A stretch of 64,000 nt of DNA from Mesorhizobium waimense. GTDB lineage: Bacteria > Pseudomonadota > Alphaproteobacteria > Rhizobiales > Rhizobiaceae. The DNA lies in assembly GCF_003601975.1 (NCBI RefSeq), contig NZ_QZWZ01000027.1:24250-88249 (forward strand). The letters are read 5' to 3'. Both the position numbers and the translations under genes were made by a program. Below, piece by piece: positions 46,177-55,586 of this stretch. Positions within the stretch are counted from its first letter, which is position 1. The number at the start of each line of letters is the position of its first letter. The notes below the pieces were generated by a model. That model was given only the letters and a program-made list of their open reading frames with translations. It was not told the origin of the DNA and did not search any database.

Positions 46177-47028
46177 CTATTTGGCGTCGATGAAGCCCAG
46201 CGCCGCCTGGCTGTATTCGTCCGGCGCCTGCAGCATGGCGAAATGACTGGCGTTGGGTAGGATGATGAGCTTGGCGCCCGGAATGGCGGAGGCCATGTAT
46301 TCGGTGTGCTCGCGCTTTATCGCCTCGTCGTGATCACCGGCAACGATCGCCGTCGGCGTGGTTATCTTGCCGAGCTGTTCCTTGGTCCACGCCGGCTCCG
46401 TCTCCCACATGTGGCTGATTTGGGCCACGAAGGCGTCATACTGGTCTGGCGTCTTCGACATCTTCTTGTAGTCGCGGCCGGAGCGGTCGATGTAGGCTGC
46501 AAAGGTCTTGTTGGTTATCACACCCGGATCGACGCCATCGGTGGTGACGTTGGCGGCTTGCGCAAAGAGCCTCGTCAGCCGTTCCGGATGATGCAGCGCG
46601 ATGTCGATACCGATAATGCCGCCATCGCTCCAGCCGATGAGCGCGGTCTTGTCGACCTTCAGGTAGTCGAGCAGCGCCAGATAGTCCGACGCCATCAAAT
46701 CGTAGCCATAAGGCTGCTCGGTACGGGTCGAGCGGCCGTGGCCACGGCTGTCGGCGACGATCACCTTGTGAGTTTTGGAAAGCGTCGCCACCTGGCTGGC
46801 CCATACATCAGCATGGCCGAGGCCGCCATGGATGAGCAGCACCGGGTCACCCGCACCGAAAACGGCGTAGTACATCTGGAAACCATTGACGGGCGCATAG
46901 CCGCTCTGATCAGCTTTGGGCATGGCCGCCGGCTCCGGCAAAGTCTGCCAACGTTCCTCGGCGACGGCAAACGCGGTTGACGCTGTGAACAAGACGAAAA
47001 TGGCGAACGCTTTCCAGAAACGGGTCAT
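46177..47028 (-). CDS. Secreted alpha/beta hydrolase
   Basis: A 283-residue protein with a signal peptide (FWKAFAIFVLFTASTAFAVA). The fold shows oxyanion LLIHGGLGHADVW, nucleophile Ser in LIGWSDGGIIGID, acid Asp in IVAGDHDEAIKRE, and His in LPNASHFAMLQAP. The substrate is unknown. Periplasmic location is inferred from the signal peptide. It lies 114 bp upstream of the outer membrane gene on the same strand. Confidence 0.9.
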   Translation of the reverse strand: MTRFWKAFAIFVLFTASTAFAVAEERWQTLPEPAAMPKADQSGYAPVNGFQMYYAVFGAGDPVLLIHGGLGHADVWASQVATLSKTHKVIVADSRGHGRSTRTEQPYGYDLMASDYLALLDYLKVDKTALIGWSDGGIIGIDIALHHPERLTRLFAQAANVTTDGVDPGVITNKTFAAYIDRSGRDYKKMSKTPDQYDAFVAQISHMWETEPAWTKEQLGKITTPTAIVAGDHDEAIKREHTEYMASAIPGAKLIILPNASHFAMLQAPDEYSQAALGFIDAK

Positions 47029-47134
47029 GGTTCCCTCTTACGGTTCGGTCCGCGGTGAGCATCGCGTTTTGACCAGATTAGTCAACAAGCTCGGGGCCTG
47101 CCCGGCGGGTGCCGCCGACGGCGTTGGCCACGGC

Positions 47135-47347
47135 TCATGCCGGCGGGTTGCGCGTCCGATCCTCCAGGTCGCGCTGCTTCTCCAGAGGCGATGCGAGCCG
47201 GTTGAAGGCATATTCGGCCAGCATGGAGCCGGCGACGAAGATCAGGATCGGCGCCAGCCACATCCAGAAGGAATGCAGGGTGAAGAAGGCCAGGCCGGCC
47301 AGGCATGCCGAAAGCACGAAAACTGCAAATCGGATCGTCTGTGCCAT
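47135..47347 (-). CDS. Small two-helix membrane protein
   Basis: A 70-residue protein with two helices (FAVFVLSACLAGLAFFTL and FWMWLAPILIFVAGSMLAEY) and a basic/polar end (LEKQRDLEDRTRNPPA). The start at 47347 (MAQTIRF) was chosen. No family recognised; it is 106 bp from the hydrolase gene on the same strand. Confidence 0.65.
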   Translation of the reverse strand: MAQTIRFAVFVLSACLAGLAFFTLHSFWMWLAPILIFVAGSMLAEYAFNRLASPLEKQRDLEDRTRNPPA

Positions 47348-47505
47348 CGCCCTCACCAATCCTGACAGTCGCCAGATGTGAATCTAGAGCATTTCGCCTT
47401 GCCGGAGGAGCCGCTCACGAGACGGTTCTGCATCAAGCACAATCCGGCTTTGCCAACTGGTCAAAACCGCGCCGGATTGGCACAGTGGGCAAACAGGAGT
47501 CCCCA

Positions 47506-49308
47506 ATGACAAGCAACGCGAGACCCAAGCCCTGGACAGAGATGGCGACCCATCTGGTCGATGTCGCCATGGGGCGCAAGCCGGCCGATCTCGTCATTCG
47601 CAACGGGCGCTGGGTGAACGTCCACTCGGGCGAGATCATCGCCGGCACCGATATCGCCATTGCCGGCGGCCGCTTTGCCTATTGCGGGCCGAATGCCGGC
47701 CACGCGATCGGCCAGGGCACCAAGGTCGTCGATGCCGGCGGGCGCTATCTCGTGCCCGGCCTTTGCGATGCGCATATGCATGTCGAGAGCGGCATGGTGA
47801 CGGTGACGGAATTCTGCCGCGCCGTCATTCCACACGGCACCACCTCGATGTTCATCGATCCGCATGAGATCGCCAATGTGCTCGGCCTTCCAGGCGTGCG
47901 TCTGATGCATGACGAGGCCATCGCCATGCCGATCAACGTGCATGTGCAGATGCCGTCCTGCGTGCCCTCGGCGCCGGGGCTGGAACATGCCGGCGCCGAA
48001 CTGACAGTCGCCGATGTCGCCGAGGCCATGACATGGGAAAACATCATCGGGCTTGGCGAGGTGATGAATTTTCCCGGTGTCGTCGCCAACGATCCCGTCA
48101 TGTCGGGCGAGATCGCGGCGACGGTGAAGGCCGGCAAGACGGTCGGCGGGCACTATGCCTCGCGCGACCTCGGCCTGCCTTTCCATGGCTATGTCGCCGG
48201 CGGACCGGAGGACGACCACGAGGGTACGCGCGCCGAGGACGCCATTGCTCGCGTGCGCCAGGGCATGAAGGCGATGCTGCGGCTGGGCTCGGCCTGGTAC
48301 GACGTCGCCTCGCAGATCAAGGCGGTGACGGAAAGCGGGCTCGACCCGCGAAATTTTATCCTGTGTACCGACGACAGTCATTCCGGCACGCTGGTGCAGG
48401 AAGGCCATATGGACCGGGTGGTGCGGCACGCCATTCAACAGGGATTGAAGCCGGTGACGGCGATCCAGATGGCAACGCTCAACACCGCCCAGCATTTCAA
48501 GCTGGAGCGCGAGCTCGGCTCGATCGCGCCGGGGCGGCTGGCCGACCTGCTGATCGTCTCGGACCTCGCCGCGATGACCATCGACGAGGTCTATGCTCGC
48601 GGCGTCCGGCTGGCCAAGGGCGGCAAGCTCGATATCGATATTCCGGCCTATGACTATCCGAAGACGGCGAAGAACACCGTCAAGCTCGGCAAGAAGCTGA
48701 AGGCGAAGGATTTCGACGTGGTGGCGCCGAAGGGCGCCAACGAGGTGCGGGTGCGGGTCATCGGCGTCATCGAGAACCAGGCGCCGACGCGGGCGCTGGA
48801 AGCCGATCTTCCGGTCGAGGACGGGCTGGTCGCCATGGATCGGCGCAACGATGTCTGCCAGATCGCGCTGGTCGAGCGCCACCGGGGCACCGGCGGCGTC
48901 ACCAACGCCTTCGTCTCCGGCTTCGGCTATATGGGCGACTGCGCCATGGCCTCCAGCGTCGCGCATGACAGTCATCACATCATCGTCGTCGGCACCAACA
49001 AGGAAGACATGGCGCTTGCCGTCAATCGGCTGGGCGAGGTCGGTGGCGGCGTGGTGCTGTTCTCCAAGGGCAAGGAACTGGCACTGGTCGAAATGCCGAT
49101 CGCCGGCCTGATGTCGGACGAGCGGGCGGAAATTGTCGCGGCCAAGGCGGAGAAACTCACCGAGGCAATGCGCAAGATGGGCTGTTCGCTGAACAACGCC
49201 TATATGCAGCACTCGCTGCTGGCGCTGGTAGTGATCCCCGAACTCAGAATCTCCGATGTCGGCCTGGTCGATGTGACGACCTTCCAGAAGGTCGACCTTT
49301 TTATCTGA
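47506..49308 (+). CDS. ade: Adenine deaminase
   Basis: A 600-residue enzyme converting adenine to hypoxanthine for purine salvage. It belongs to the amidohydrolase-type Ade family: N-terminal GRKPADLVIRNGRWVNVHSG, metal site LCDAHMHVESGMVTVTEF, GHYASRDLGLPFHGYVAGGP, and the C-terminal ELRISDVGLVDV. An AGGAG site is just upstream of ATG 47506, and the family N-terminus fits. Length is normal. It is divergent from the small membrane protein gene. Confidence 0.96.
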   Translation: MTSNARPKPWTEMATHLVDVAMGRKPADLVIRNGRWVNVHSGEIIAGTDIAIAGGRFAYCGPNAGHAIGQGTKVVDAGGRYLVPGLCDAHMHVESGMVTVTEFCRAVIPHGTTSMFIDPHEIANVLGLPGVRLMHDEAIAMPINVHVQMPSCVPSAPGLEHAGAELTVADVAEAMTWENIIGLGEVMNFPGVVANDPVMSGEIAATVKAGKTVGGHYASRDLGLPFHGYVAGGPEDDHEGTRAEDAIARVRQGMKAMLRLGSAWYDVASQIKAVTESGLDPRNFILCTDDSHSGTLVQEGHMDRVVRHAIQQGLKPVTAIQMATLNTAQHFKLERELGSIAPGRLADLLIVSDLAAMTIDEVYARGVRLAKGGKLDIDIPAYDYPKTAKNTVKLGKKLKAKDFDVVAPKGANEVRVRVIGVIENQAPTRALEADLPVEDGLVAMDRRNDVCQIALVERHRGTGGVTNAFVSGFGYMGDCAMASSVAHDSHHIIVVGTNKEDMALAVNRLGEVGGGVVLFSKGKELALVEMPIAGLMSDERAEIVAAKAEKLTEAMRKMGCSLNNAYMQHSLLALVVIPELRISDVGLVDVTTFQKVDLFI

Positions 49309-49325
49309 GAACCAGGCGGCGTGCT

Positions 49326-50483
49326 TTATCCGCCAGTGGCGATGGTCAGCACCTTGAACGGCGTCGTGATGACGATTTCGGCGACCGAGCCGACGGCCTT
49401 GCCGAGGCCCTGGCCAAGATTGTTGAGCTGCGTTGGGTCGGGTTCGTCCGAGGCCAGGCCGGCCGGCGTGCGCAGCCGGTCGCCGAGCAGTTGCACCAGC
49501 ATCGGGTTGTCGGCGAATTTGGCGTGGTTCAGACGGTCGCCGCCCTTGGTCTGGCTGAGGTCGACGACGGACACGCCGTAGCTGGCGAGGTCGGCCGCAT
49601 TGCCATAGTCGCCGACGCGCGGCTTGTCGCCCGAGATCAGCGATGAAAGCCTGAGAGCCCGATCGTCGGCGGAAAGCAGGATGGCGAATGGCTTGTCGGG
49701 CTTGCCGTAGCGGATCATCTGCTTCTTGAACACGTCGACGTCGATATCGGGCGAGGCGAGGATGACGTAGCCCAGCTTGCCGTCGAGGTCGCGGTCGTCG
49801 GTGATGGCAAGCTGGCGCAGTGCCTCCATGGTCACCCAGGTTCCCATCGAGTGGGCGATGATGTCGATGCTCTTGACACGGGTCTTGGCCAGCATGCGCA
49901 ACGTCGCTTCGAGGTCGTCGCGCGCGGCGTTGGCGCTTTCCTTGTCGTAGATATAGCCGGTGGTCTTGCCGCTCGACGCCCAAGAGAACAGCACCGGCGT
50001 GCCCGGATACTTCGTGTCGTGAGCGATCTGTGTCAGCCGGTAGATGCCGTCGTCGAAGCCGTTGTTGAAGCCATGCACGAAAACCAGGGCGCGGTCGCCG
50101 CGCATGGCGATATCGGCACCGACCGCCTTGCCGAATTGCGACGCGTCCTCATAGTGGACGACGCCGGTCGCGGTGAATTGTTTGGCCGGGTTGCTGTTGG
50201 CGGAGCCCTTGGCGCGCTCGATGGCACCGACATGATGGACCTTGGGAACGGTGACGTCGACGCGGGCGTAGCTGGTGGTCAACGAGCGGCCGCCGTCGAA
50301 CACCTGGCGTGGGTCTTTCGTCGCCTTCTGGCGGGTGGTGGCGACGAAAATCTCATGCGTGGCCGCGATGTCGGAGGCGGGTGCTGCGACCGTCGTCTTG
50401 TTGAGCAGGTCGTGCGTGTTCGGGCCGGCGCAGCCTGCGAGAGCGAACGCCACGACAAGGAAGCATTTCGAACGCACGGTCAC
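49326..50483 (-). CDS. Alpha/beta hydrolase lipoprotein (DUF900-type), copy A
   Basis: A 385-residue lipoprotein; the lipobox is FALAGCAGP with Cys18. The hydrolase fold has RALVFVHGFNNGFDDGIYRL, nucleophile in IDIIAHSMGTWVTMEAL, and an acid/His pair later (SPDIDVDVFKK, HAKFADNP). Substrate and role are unknown; envelope location is inferred. A close paralogue follows upstream at 50615-51703, sharing most of the sequence. Confidence 0.88.
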   Translation of the reverse strand: MTVRSKCFLVVAFALAGCAGPNTHDLLNKTTVAAPASDIAATHEIFVATTRQKATKDPRQVFDGGRSLTTSYARVDVTVPKVHHVGAIERAKGSANSNPAKQFTATGVVHYEDASQFGKAVGADIAMRGDRALVFVHGFNNGFDDGIYRLTQIAHDTKYPGTPVLFSWASSGKTTGYIYDKESANAARDDLEATLRMLAKTRVKSIDIIAHSMGTWVTMEALRQLAITDDRDLDGKLGYVILASPDIDVDVFKKQMIRYGKPDKPFAILLSADDRALRLSSLISGDKPRVGDYGNAADLASYGVSVVDLSQTKGGDRLNHAKFADNPMLVQLLGDRLRTPAGLASDEPDPTQLNNLGQGLGKAVGSVAEIVITTPFKVLTIATGG

Positions 50484-50614
50484 ACGCCGGCTCCCGCTGC
50501 TGACGCCATGCTCATGACGTCTGTGCCCATTCGATAAAGGCAGGGTGCAGCCTGGTCCAGTTCAAAGTGATCCGATGGGCGGCAACCGGAGGACAGGTGC
50601 TCGAGGAGCCCACC

Positions 50615-51703
50615 TCATTGCCCGAGCAGGTTGATGCGGTCGGTCACATCGCGATCGCTGGCAAAACCATCGTCCTCGCGCAGCCGCTGGCCGATCATCT
50701 TCACCAGCACAGGATTGTCGGCGAACTTCGTGTGGTTGAAGCTGTCAACGCCCTTGACCTTGGAAAGGTCCACGACCGTCACGCCGTAGGAAGCAAGATC
50801 GGCAGCATCCTTGTAGTCGCCGACGCGCGGCCGCGAACCGGCAATCAGGCCGGAGAGCCTGAGCGCCCGGTCGTCGTCGGAGAGCAGCAGGATGAACGGC
50901 TTGTCCGGCTTGCCGTAGCGGCGCATCTGGCTCTTGAAGACGTCGACATCGATGTCGGGCGAGGCCAGAACGACGTCGCCGAGCTTGCCGCCGAGATCGC
51001 GATCGCCGGTGATGGCGAGCTGGCGCAGCGTCTCCATCGTGACCCAGGTTCCCATCGAATGCGCAACGATGTCGATGCGCCGCGCGCCGGTTTGCGCCAG
51101 CATCCTCAGCGTCACTTCCAGCTGGTCGCGGGCCGCACTGGCGCTTTCCTTGTCATAGACGTAGTCGGTGGTCTTGGCGCCCGACGCCCAGGAAAACAGA
51201 ACGGGCGTGCCCGGATAACCGGAATCATGGACGATCTGGGTCAGCCGGTAGACGGCGTCGTCGAAACCGGTGTTGTAGCCGTGGACGAAGACCATGACGC
51301 GGCCGCCGCGCGCGGCGATGTCGGCGTTCAGCGCATTGGCGAATTTGGGCTGCGTGTCGTAGCCGACGACCTCGGAGGCCATGAAGTATTTGGTGGGATC
51401 GTTCGACTTGCCGCGCGAGCGCCGCTCGATCTGGCCGGTCTGGTGAACCGGCGGGACGGTGACGTTGACGCGGGCATAGTTCAGCGTGGCCGAGCGTTCG
51501 CCATCGAACACCTGGTTGGGGTCGTCGGATTTCTTGCGGGTGGTGGTGATGAAGATCGAGTGATTGCCTGCGATCTCGGTAGCCGGCGCGGGCACGACGA
51601 CGCTGCCGAGAATTTCCTCGGTCTTGCGGCCGCCACAGCCAGCAATCAGCAAGGCAAGGGCAAAGATGCAAATCGTCTTCAAAGGCACTTTTTGAAATTC
51701 CAC
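50615..51703 (-). CDS. Alpha/beta hydrolase lipoprotein (DUF900-type), copy B
   Basis: A 362-residue paralogue of copy A. Lipobox LALLIAGCGGRK gives Cys23; catalytic motifs VFVHGYNTGFDDAVYRLTQI and IDIVAHSMGTWVTMETLRQL match those of copy A almost residue for residue. The first third is less conserved. The two lie in tandem on the same strand, 131 bp apart, and arose by local duplication. Copy B lacks the extra C-terminal segment of copy A. Confidence 0.88.
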   Translation of the reverse strand: MEFQKVPLKTICIFALALLIAGCGGRKTEEILGSVVVPAPATEIAGNHSIFITTTRKKSDDPNQVFDGERSATLNYARVNVTVPPVHQTGQIERRSRGKSNDPTKYFMASEVVGYDTQPKFANALNADIAARGGRVMVFVHGYNTGFDDAVYRLTQIVHDSGYPGTPVLFSWASGAKTTDYVYDKESASAARDQLEVTLRMLAQTGARRIDIVAHSMGTWVTMETLRQLAITGDRDLGGKLGDVVLASPDIDVDVFKSQMRRYGKPDKPFILLLSDDDRALRLSGLIAGSRPRVGDYKDAADLASYGVTVVDLSKVKGVDSFNHTKFADNPVLVKMIGQRLREDDGFASDRDVTDRINLLGQ

Positions 51704-51778
51704 TCCGGCCCAACCTCCGCGACACCTCCCCAGCAGGCGAAGTGCGGCAGAAGTAAGTCGTGTCCAGCGGAAATGTGG

Positions 51779-53182
51779 TCAGCGCCTCTCGACGGCCATC
51801 GCAGTGTTGCGCGAAAGCCAGTACGGCGGCAGGAAGGCCGGAATGTTGGAGAAAGGCAGCACCTCGGACTTCAGCCGGATGCCGAGCACATCCACCATGA
51901 ACGCGCGGCGCGCCTCTATGCGATGCCAGGCTTCCGGATAGAGCGCCGCGATCTCCTCGCGCAGCGCCTCGTCGGCGAGCGCTATGCCGTCCTCGATGTT
52001 GGTGGTGAAATAGTCCGTCCCGGTCGCCGGGATGATATCGACCTGCAGCGCCATGCCCGATTGCAGCTTGACCTGCGAGCCTGAAAATACCGGCGAATGC
52101 ATCCATTCGTCGATATGGACGAGATGGCCCGGGTTGAGAGTAACGCCGAAGAACGGGTCGCCGATGCGGTCATGCACCACCTTCCACAAGTCGCCGCCGG
52201 CAACGCCGATGCCGACCGTCTCATACCAGTCGACGACGGCGGAAAAATACGGCGCCACCAGTTTTTCGACGTAGTCGCGGATGGCCGGCGGCAGATCGGC
52301 CGCGCTTTCAGCCAAAAAGCCGGCACGGGCATTGAGCGAGCCCTGGATGCCATAGGCCATGGTGATCGGGTCGCCGCGCTTGATGATGTCGAGGCGAGGG
52401 CTCGGCAGGCCATACGACGCTCGTCTGCCGGCCGACAGCATCGGGTGGCAGCACAAGGGCAGCCCGTTGATGCCCATCAGCCGCGCTGCCTGCAATTCGC
52501 TCATGCCGGGTTCGATGCTTTTGAGGACGTTGCGCAGGCCTTGCGAGGAAAAGGTCGCGGCGAATTCGAAGGCGGCGAGCTGGTCGGCCTCGTTGATTGC
52601 CCGCAGGCCGTCCGCCGGGTTCATCAGCAGATCCGCAGCGTTCAACACCGCGCCCTTGTCACCGGCAAGTGCGCGCAGCGTGTCGGCGATGAAGGAAGGC
52701 AGGTCGAGCGCCGTCTCGCCGAAGCCGGCATCGCCGGCGCCGAATGGTTTCCAGCCGATGGCACCGATTTTCTGGCCGGCTTTCAGGCCGCAACCGGCAA
52801 GGATGTCGGGCAGTGCGTCGGAGCGGTCGCGCGGCTGCGCCGGTAGCGAGAAGGTCTGGTAGAGGACACGTTTATAGGGCCCGTCGCAGATCTCGGCGTA
52901 GCCCCAACCTTCATTGCCGACCAGCAGTTTCGGCTCTCTGCCGGGAACGACGACCAGCAGGGTCTCCTCGAAGCGGGGATCGTAGCCTGACAGATAGGCG
53001 ACATTGGCGGCATGCTCGCGGTCGCCATAGACGACGAAGGCATCGAAGCCCGCCCTTGAGCCGCGCGCCACAAGTGCCGCGATGCGTGCCTCGTGGGTGG
53101 CGCGCGGGACGAGCGGCATCACGGTCGGCTCGCCGAATTCCGGCAACGACATGGCTTTCAGGGCGACGGCCGAAACGGACAT
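51779..53182 (-). CDS. M24-fold (creatinase/prolidase-like) protein, metal ligands apparently lost
   Basis: A 467-residue protein with a creatinase N-terminal domain (FVVYGDREHAANVAYLSGYD) and a pita-bread fold C-terminal half (GMALQVDIIPATGTDY). At the expected first Asp pair the sequence is GDPITMAYGIQGSLNARAG, without the two Asp residues; NPGHLVHIDEWMH keeps a His, and TTNIEDGIAL keeps the last Glu while the first Glu is Asp in QVDII. It is probably not a metal peptidase, but a non-metal creatinase-like enzyme or a binding protein. Start MSVSAVALKAMSLPEFG chosen at 53182. Confidence 0.83.
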   Translation of the reverse strand: MSVSAVALKAMSLPEFGEPTVMPLVPRATHEARIAALVARGSRAGFDAFVVYGDREHAANVAYLSGYDPRFEETLLVVVPGREPKLLVGNEGWGYAEICDGPYKRVLYQTFSLPAQPRDRSDALPDILAGCGLKAGQKIGAIGWKPFGAGDAGFGETALDLPSFIADTLRALAGDKGAVLNAADLLMNPADGLRAINEADQLAAFEFAATFSSQGLRNVLKSIEPGMSELQAARLMGINGLPLCCHPMLSAGRRASYGLPSPRLDIIKRGDPITMAYGIQGSLNARAGFLAESAADLPPAIRDYVEKLVAPYFSAVVDWYETVGIGVAGGDLWKVVHDRIGDPFFGVTLNPGHLVHIDEWMHSPVFSGSQVKLQSGMALQVDIIPATGTDYFTTNIEDGIALADEALREEIAALYPEAWHRIEARRAFMVDVLGIRLKSEVLPFSNIPAFLPPYWLSRNTAMAVERR

Positions 53183-53303
53183 GGATGGCTCCAATGGATT
53201 TCTGCTGGCGCGTTAAGGCGGCCGCACGGCATCGGTGGCCGCAAACAGGGATTTGTGCAATAGGCTTCGCGTTCGAACCATTCGATCCAGAGGTGACGGC
53301 GCC

Positions 53304-54560
53304 ATGAACAGTTTCTCCTCCCGCGTCGCCGCCGCCGCTGTCGCGATCCGCCAGATCTTTCCGGAAACGCCGCTGCAGGAGAACGATTATCTGTCGAAGA
53401 AGACCGGCGCGCGGGTGCTCTTGAAGCGCGAGGACCTGACCCCGGTGCGCTCCTACAAGATCCGCGGCGCCTTCACCTTTTTCCGCAAGGCGCTCGCCGC
53501 CGGCAATGATGCCGAGCTTTTCGTCTGCGCCTCGGCCGGCAACCATGCGCAGGGCTTTGCCTTTGTCTGCCGCCATTTCGGCAAGAAGGGCGTGGTGTTC
53601 ATGCCGGTGACGACGCCGCAGCAGAAGATCGACAAGACGCGGCTATTCGGCGGCGACTTCGTCGAGATCAGGCTGGTCGGCGATTTCTTCGACGACTGCT
53701 ACCGCGCCGCCTTCGAATTCACCGAAAGCGCCGGCGCGCATATGGTGCCGCCCTTCGACCACAAGGACATCATCGAGGGGCAGGCGACTGTCGCTTACGA
53801 GATCGCCGACCAGATGCCTGGCGCGCGCATGCCCGACATCATCATGCTGCCGGTTGGCGGCGGCGGTCTGGCAGCTGGCGTCACGCATTACTTCGCCGAC
53901 CAGAACCGCGACACGCGCTTCGTGTTCTGCGAGCCGGCCGGAGCGCCAAGTCTGAGCGAGAGCCTCTCCACTGGGAAGCGGATCAAGCTCGCCAAGGTCG
54001 ACAATTTCGTCGACGGCGCCGCGGTGGCCGAGATCGGCCGCGAGCCGCTGCGCCAGCTCAAGGAGTTTGCCGCCGATGCGGTGCGGCTGATACCGGAAAA
54101 CCGGCTCTGCGCGACGATGATCGAAATGCTCAACGTCGAAGGCGTGGTCCTGGAGCCGGCCGGCGCGCTGGCGATCGATGCGCTCAAGGATTTTTCGAGG
54201 AAGGAGATCAGGGGCAAGACCATTGTCGCGGTGGTCTCGGGCGGCAATTTCGACTTCGAGCGGCTGCCCGATGTGAAAGAGCGAGCGCTGCGCTTCGAAG
54301 GGCTGAAGAAATACTTCATCATCCGTTTTCCGCAGCGGCCGGGCGCGCTGCGCGACTTCCTCGAAATGCTCGGGCCCGACGACGACATCGCCCGCTTCGA
54401 ATATCTGAAGAAATCGGCGCGCAATTTCGGTTCGGTGCTGATCGGCATCGAGACCAAGGACCGTCGCAATTTCGATTTGCTCAAGGCCAATTTCGACGCC
54501 GAGGGCGTCCAGTATCAGGACATCACCGATAACGAGGCGCTTGCCGGGTTCATCATATGA
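53304..54560 (+). CDS. ilvA: Threonine dehydratase (ammonia-lyase)
   Basis: A 418-residue PLP enzyme making 2-oxobutanoate from threonine for isoleucine synthesis. The PLP Lys lies in PVRSYKIRGAFTFFRKAL; the phosphate-binding loop is LPVGGGGLAAGVTHYF. The last 90 residues (KKYFIIRFPQRPGALRDFLE onward) form a single ACT-like regulatory domain, so this is the shorter, single-ACT type. The start MNSFSSRVAAAAVAIRQIFP matches the family. The next gene follows after only 10 bp. Confidence 0.95.
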   Translation: MNSFSSRVAAAAVAIRQIFPETPLQENDYLSKKTGARVLLKREDLTPVRSYKIRGAFTFFRKALAAGNDAELFVCASAGNHAQGFAFVCRHFGKKGVVFMPVTTPQQKIDKTRLFGGDFVEIRLVGDFFDDCYRAAFEFTESAGAHMVPPFDHKDIIEGQATVAYEIADQMPGARMPDIIMLPVGGGGLAAGVTHYFADQNRDTRFVFCEPAGAPSLSESLSTGKRIKLAKVDNFVDGAAVAEIGREPLRQLKEFAADAVRLIPENRLCATMIEMLNVEGVVLEPAGALAIDALKDFSRKEIRGKTIVAVVSGGNFDFERLPDVKERALRFEGLKKYFIIRFPQRPGALRDFLEMLGPDDDIARFEYLKKSARNFGSVLIGIETKDRRNFDLLKANFDAEGVQYQDITDNEALAGFII

Positions 54561-54570
54561 GTGGGCCAGA

Positions 54571-55125
54571 ATGAGCGAAAAAGGGACGATTTTCGTCGCG
54601 CTGTTTTCCGGCATCAATGTCGGTGGCAACCGCATCGTTAAGATGGCCGAGCTGCGGACTTTCTTCGAGGAACTCGGCTTTTCCAGTGTCGCCACCTATG
54701 TGCAGAGCGGCAACGCCGTCTTCCGGGCGAAGAAGGCCGACGCAGCCAGCCTGACCAAACAGTTGGAAGCAGCCTTCGAGAAGAAATGGGGCTTTTACTC
54801 GCGCATCATGGTGCGCGACCTCGGCTGGTTCGAGCGGCTGGTGAAGGAAAATCCCTATCCGGAAGTCGCTGGCGATCCGACGAAGCTTCATGCCTATGTG
54901 CTGGAGCGCGAGCCGACCGCCGAGGAGATTGCGCGGCTCGCTGAAAAATGCACAGGCCCGGAAAGCTTCGAGGTCAATGGCGATGTGCTCTACCTGCACG
55001 CTCCGGACGGACTCGGCAAATCGGTGTTCGCCAATCTGATCCCACGCGTGCTGAAGGTGCCCGGTACCGCACGCAACTGGCGTTCGGTGCTGGCGCTGCT
55101 GGAGCTGGCCGCGCGGGGCGGCTGA
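54571..55125 (+). CDS. DUF1697 protein
   Basis: A 184-residue cytoplasmic protein of the DUF1697 family: VALFSGINVGGNRIVKMAEL, FFEELGFSSVATYVQSGNAV and LGKSVFANLIPRVLKVPGTA, ending ARNWRSVLALLEL. Function is unknown. It is 10 bp after ilvA and probably cotranscribed with it, though no metabolic link is known. Confidence 0.9.
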   Translation: MSEKGTIFVALFSGINVGGNRIVKMAELRTFFEELGFSSVATYVQSGNAVFRAKKADAASLTKQLEAAFEKKWGFYSRIMVRDLGWFERLVKENPYPEVAGDPTKLHAYVLEREPTAEEIARLAEKCTGPESFEVNGDVLYLHAPDGLGKSVFANLIPRVLKVPGTARNWRSVLALLELAARGG

Positions 55126-55135
55126 TCAATTTCGC

Positions 55136-55429
55136 CTAGGCCGCCGGAGCCTGTTTCCAGTCGAAGGTCAGTTCCTCGCGGAAAGCGAAGCGCTTGATGT
55201 GGTCGGCGACGACCGCTTCCAGGCGCTCGAGCGAGCCGGCCTCATCCGATGTCACCGCGATGTGGAGGGCGGTTGCATCGGCGTCCATGACGGTGCGGCC
55301 CATGGAGAGATCGATGGTGCCGTGGGTCGGGTCGAACTCGACGGGGAATTTGTGCGACCAATGTTTGCAAAGCTGCTGCAGGTAACGGCTGGCATGTTCG
55401 GTGGAGACATCGGCGCGGCTGGTCGGCAT
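55136..55429 (-). CDS. DUF2218 protein
   Basis: A 97-residue protein matching DUF2218: ASRYLQQLCKHWSHKFPVEF, then DPTHGTIDLSMGRTVMDADA and LERLEAVVADHIKRFAFREE. Family members are encoded near siderophore or iron genes in other species, but none lie here. Function is unknown. Confidence 0.87.
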   Translation of the reverse strand: MPTSRADVSTEHASRYLQQLCKHWSHKFPVEFDPTHGTIDLSMGRTVMDADATALHIAVTSDEAGSLERLEAVVADHIKRFAFREELTFDWKQAPAA

Positions 55430-55586
55430 GAAATAGCATCTCCTGAAGGGCTGGCACCCATTGCTTGATATCGCGCCAGCCTTGCAGAGCTGGCGTGATA
55501 GCCGGGTAGATAGGTGTCGTCATGCCAAACGGCAAAGACCGCCGGGCGTCTCGGTCCGGCGGTACTGCTCAAGATAACGTGATTGG

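Noticed and set aside
47461..49983. An 840-codon open frame on the reverse strand across adenine deaminase
   Set aside because: It is antisense to a well-identified gene, is extremely rich in Arg, Gly, His and Asp, matches no family, and arises from the GC-rich codon pattern.
50567..52084. A 505-codon forward frame across the lipoprotein hydrolase B and M24 genes
   Set aside because: Antisense to two recognisable genes, low in aromatic residues and without any motif.
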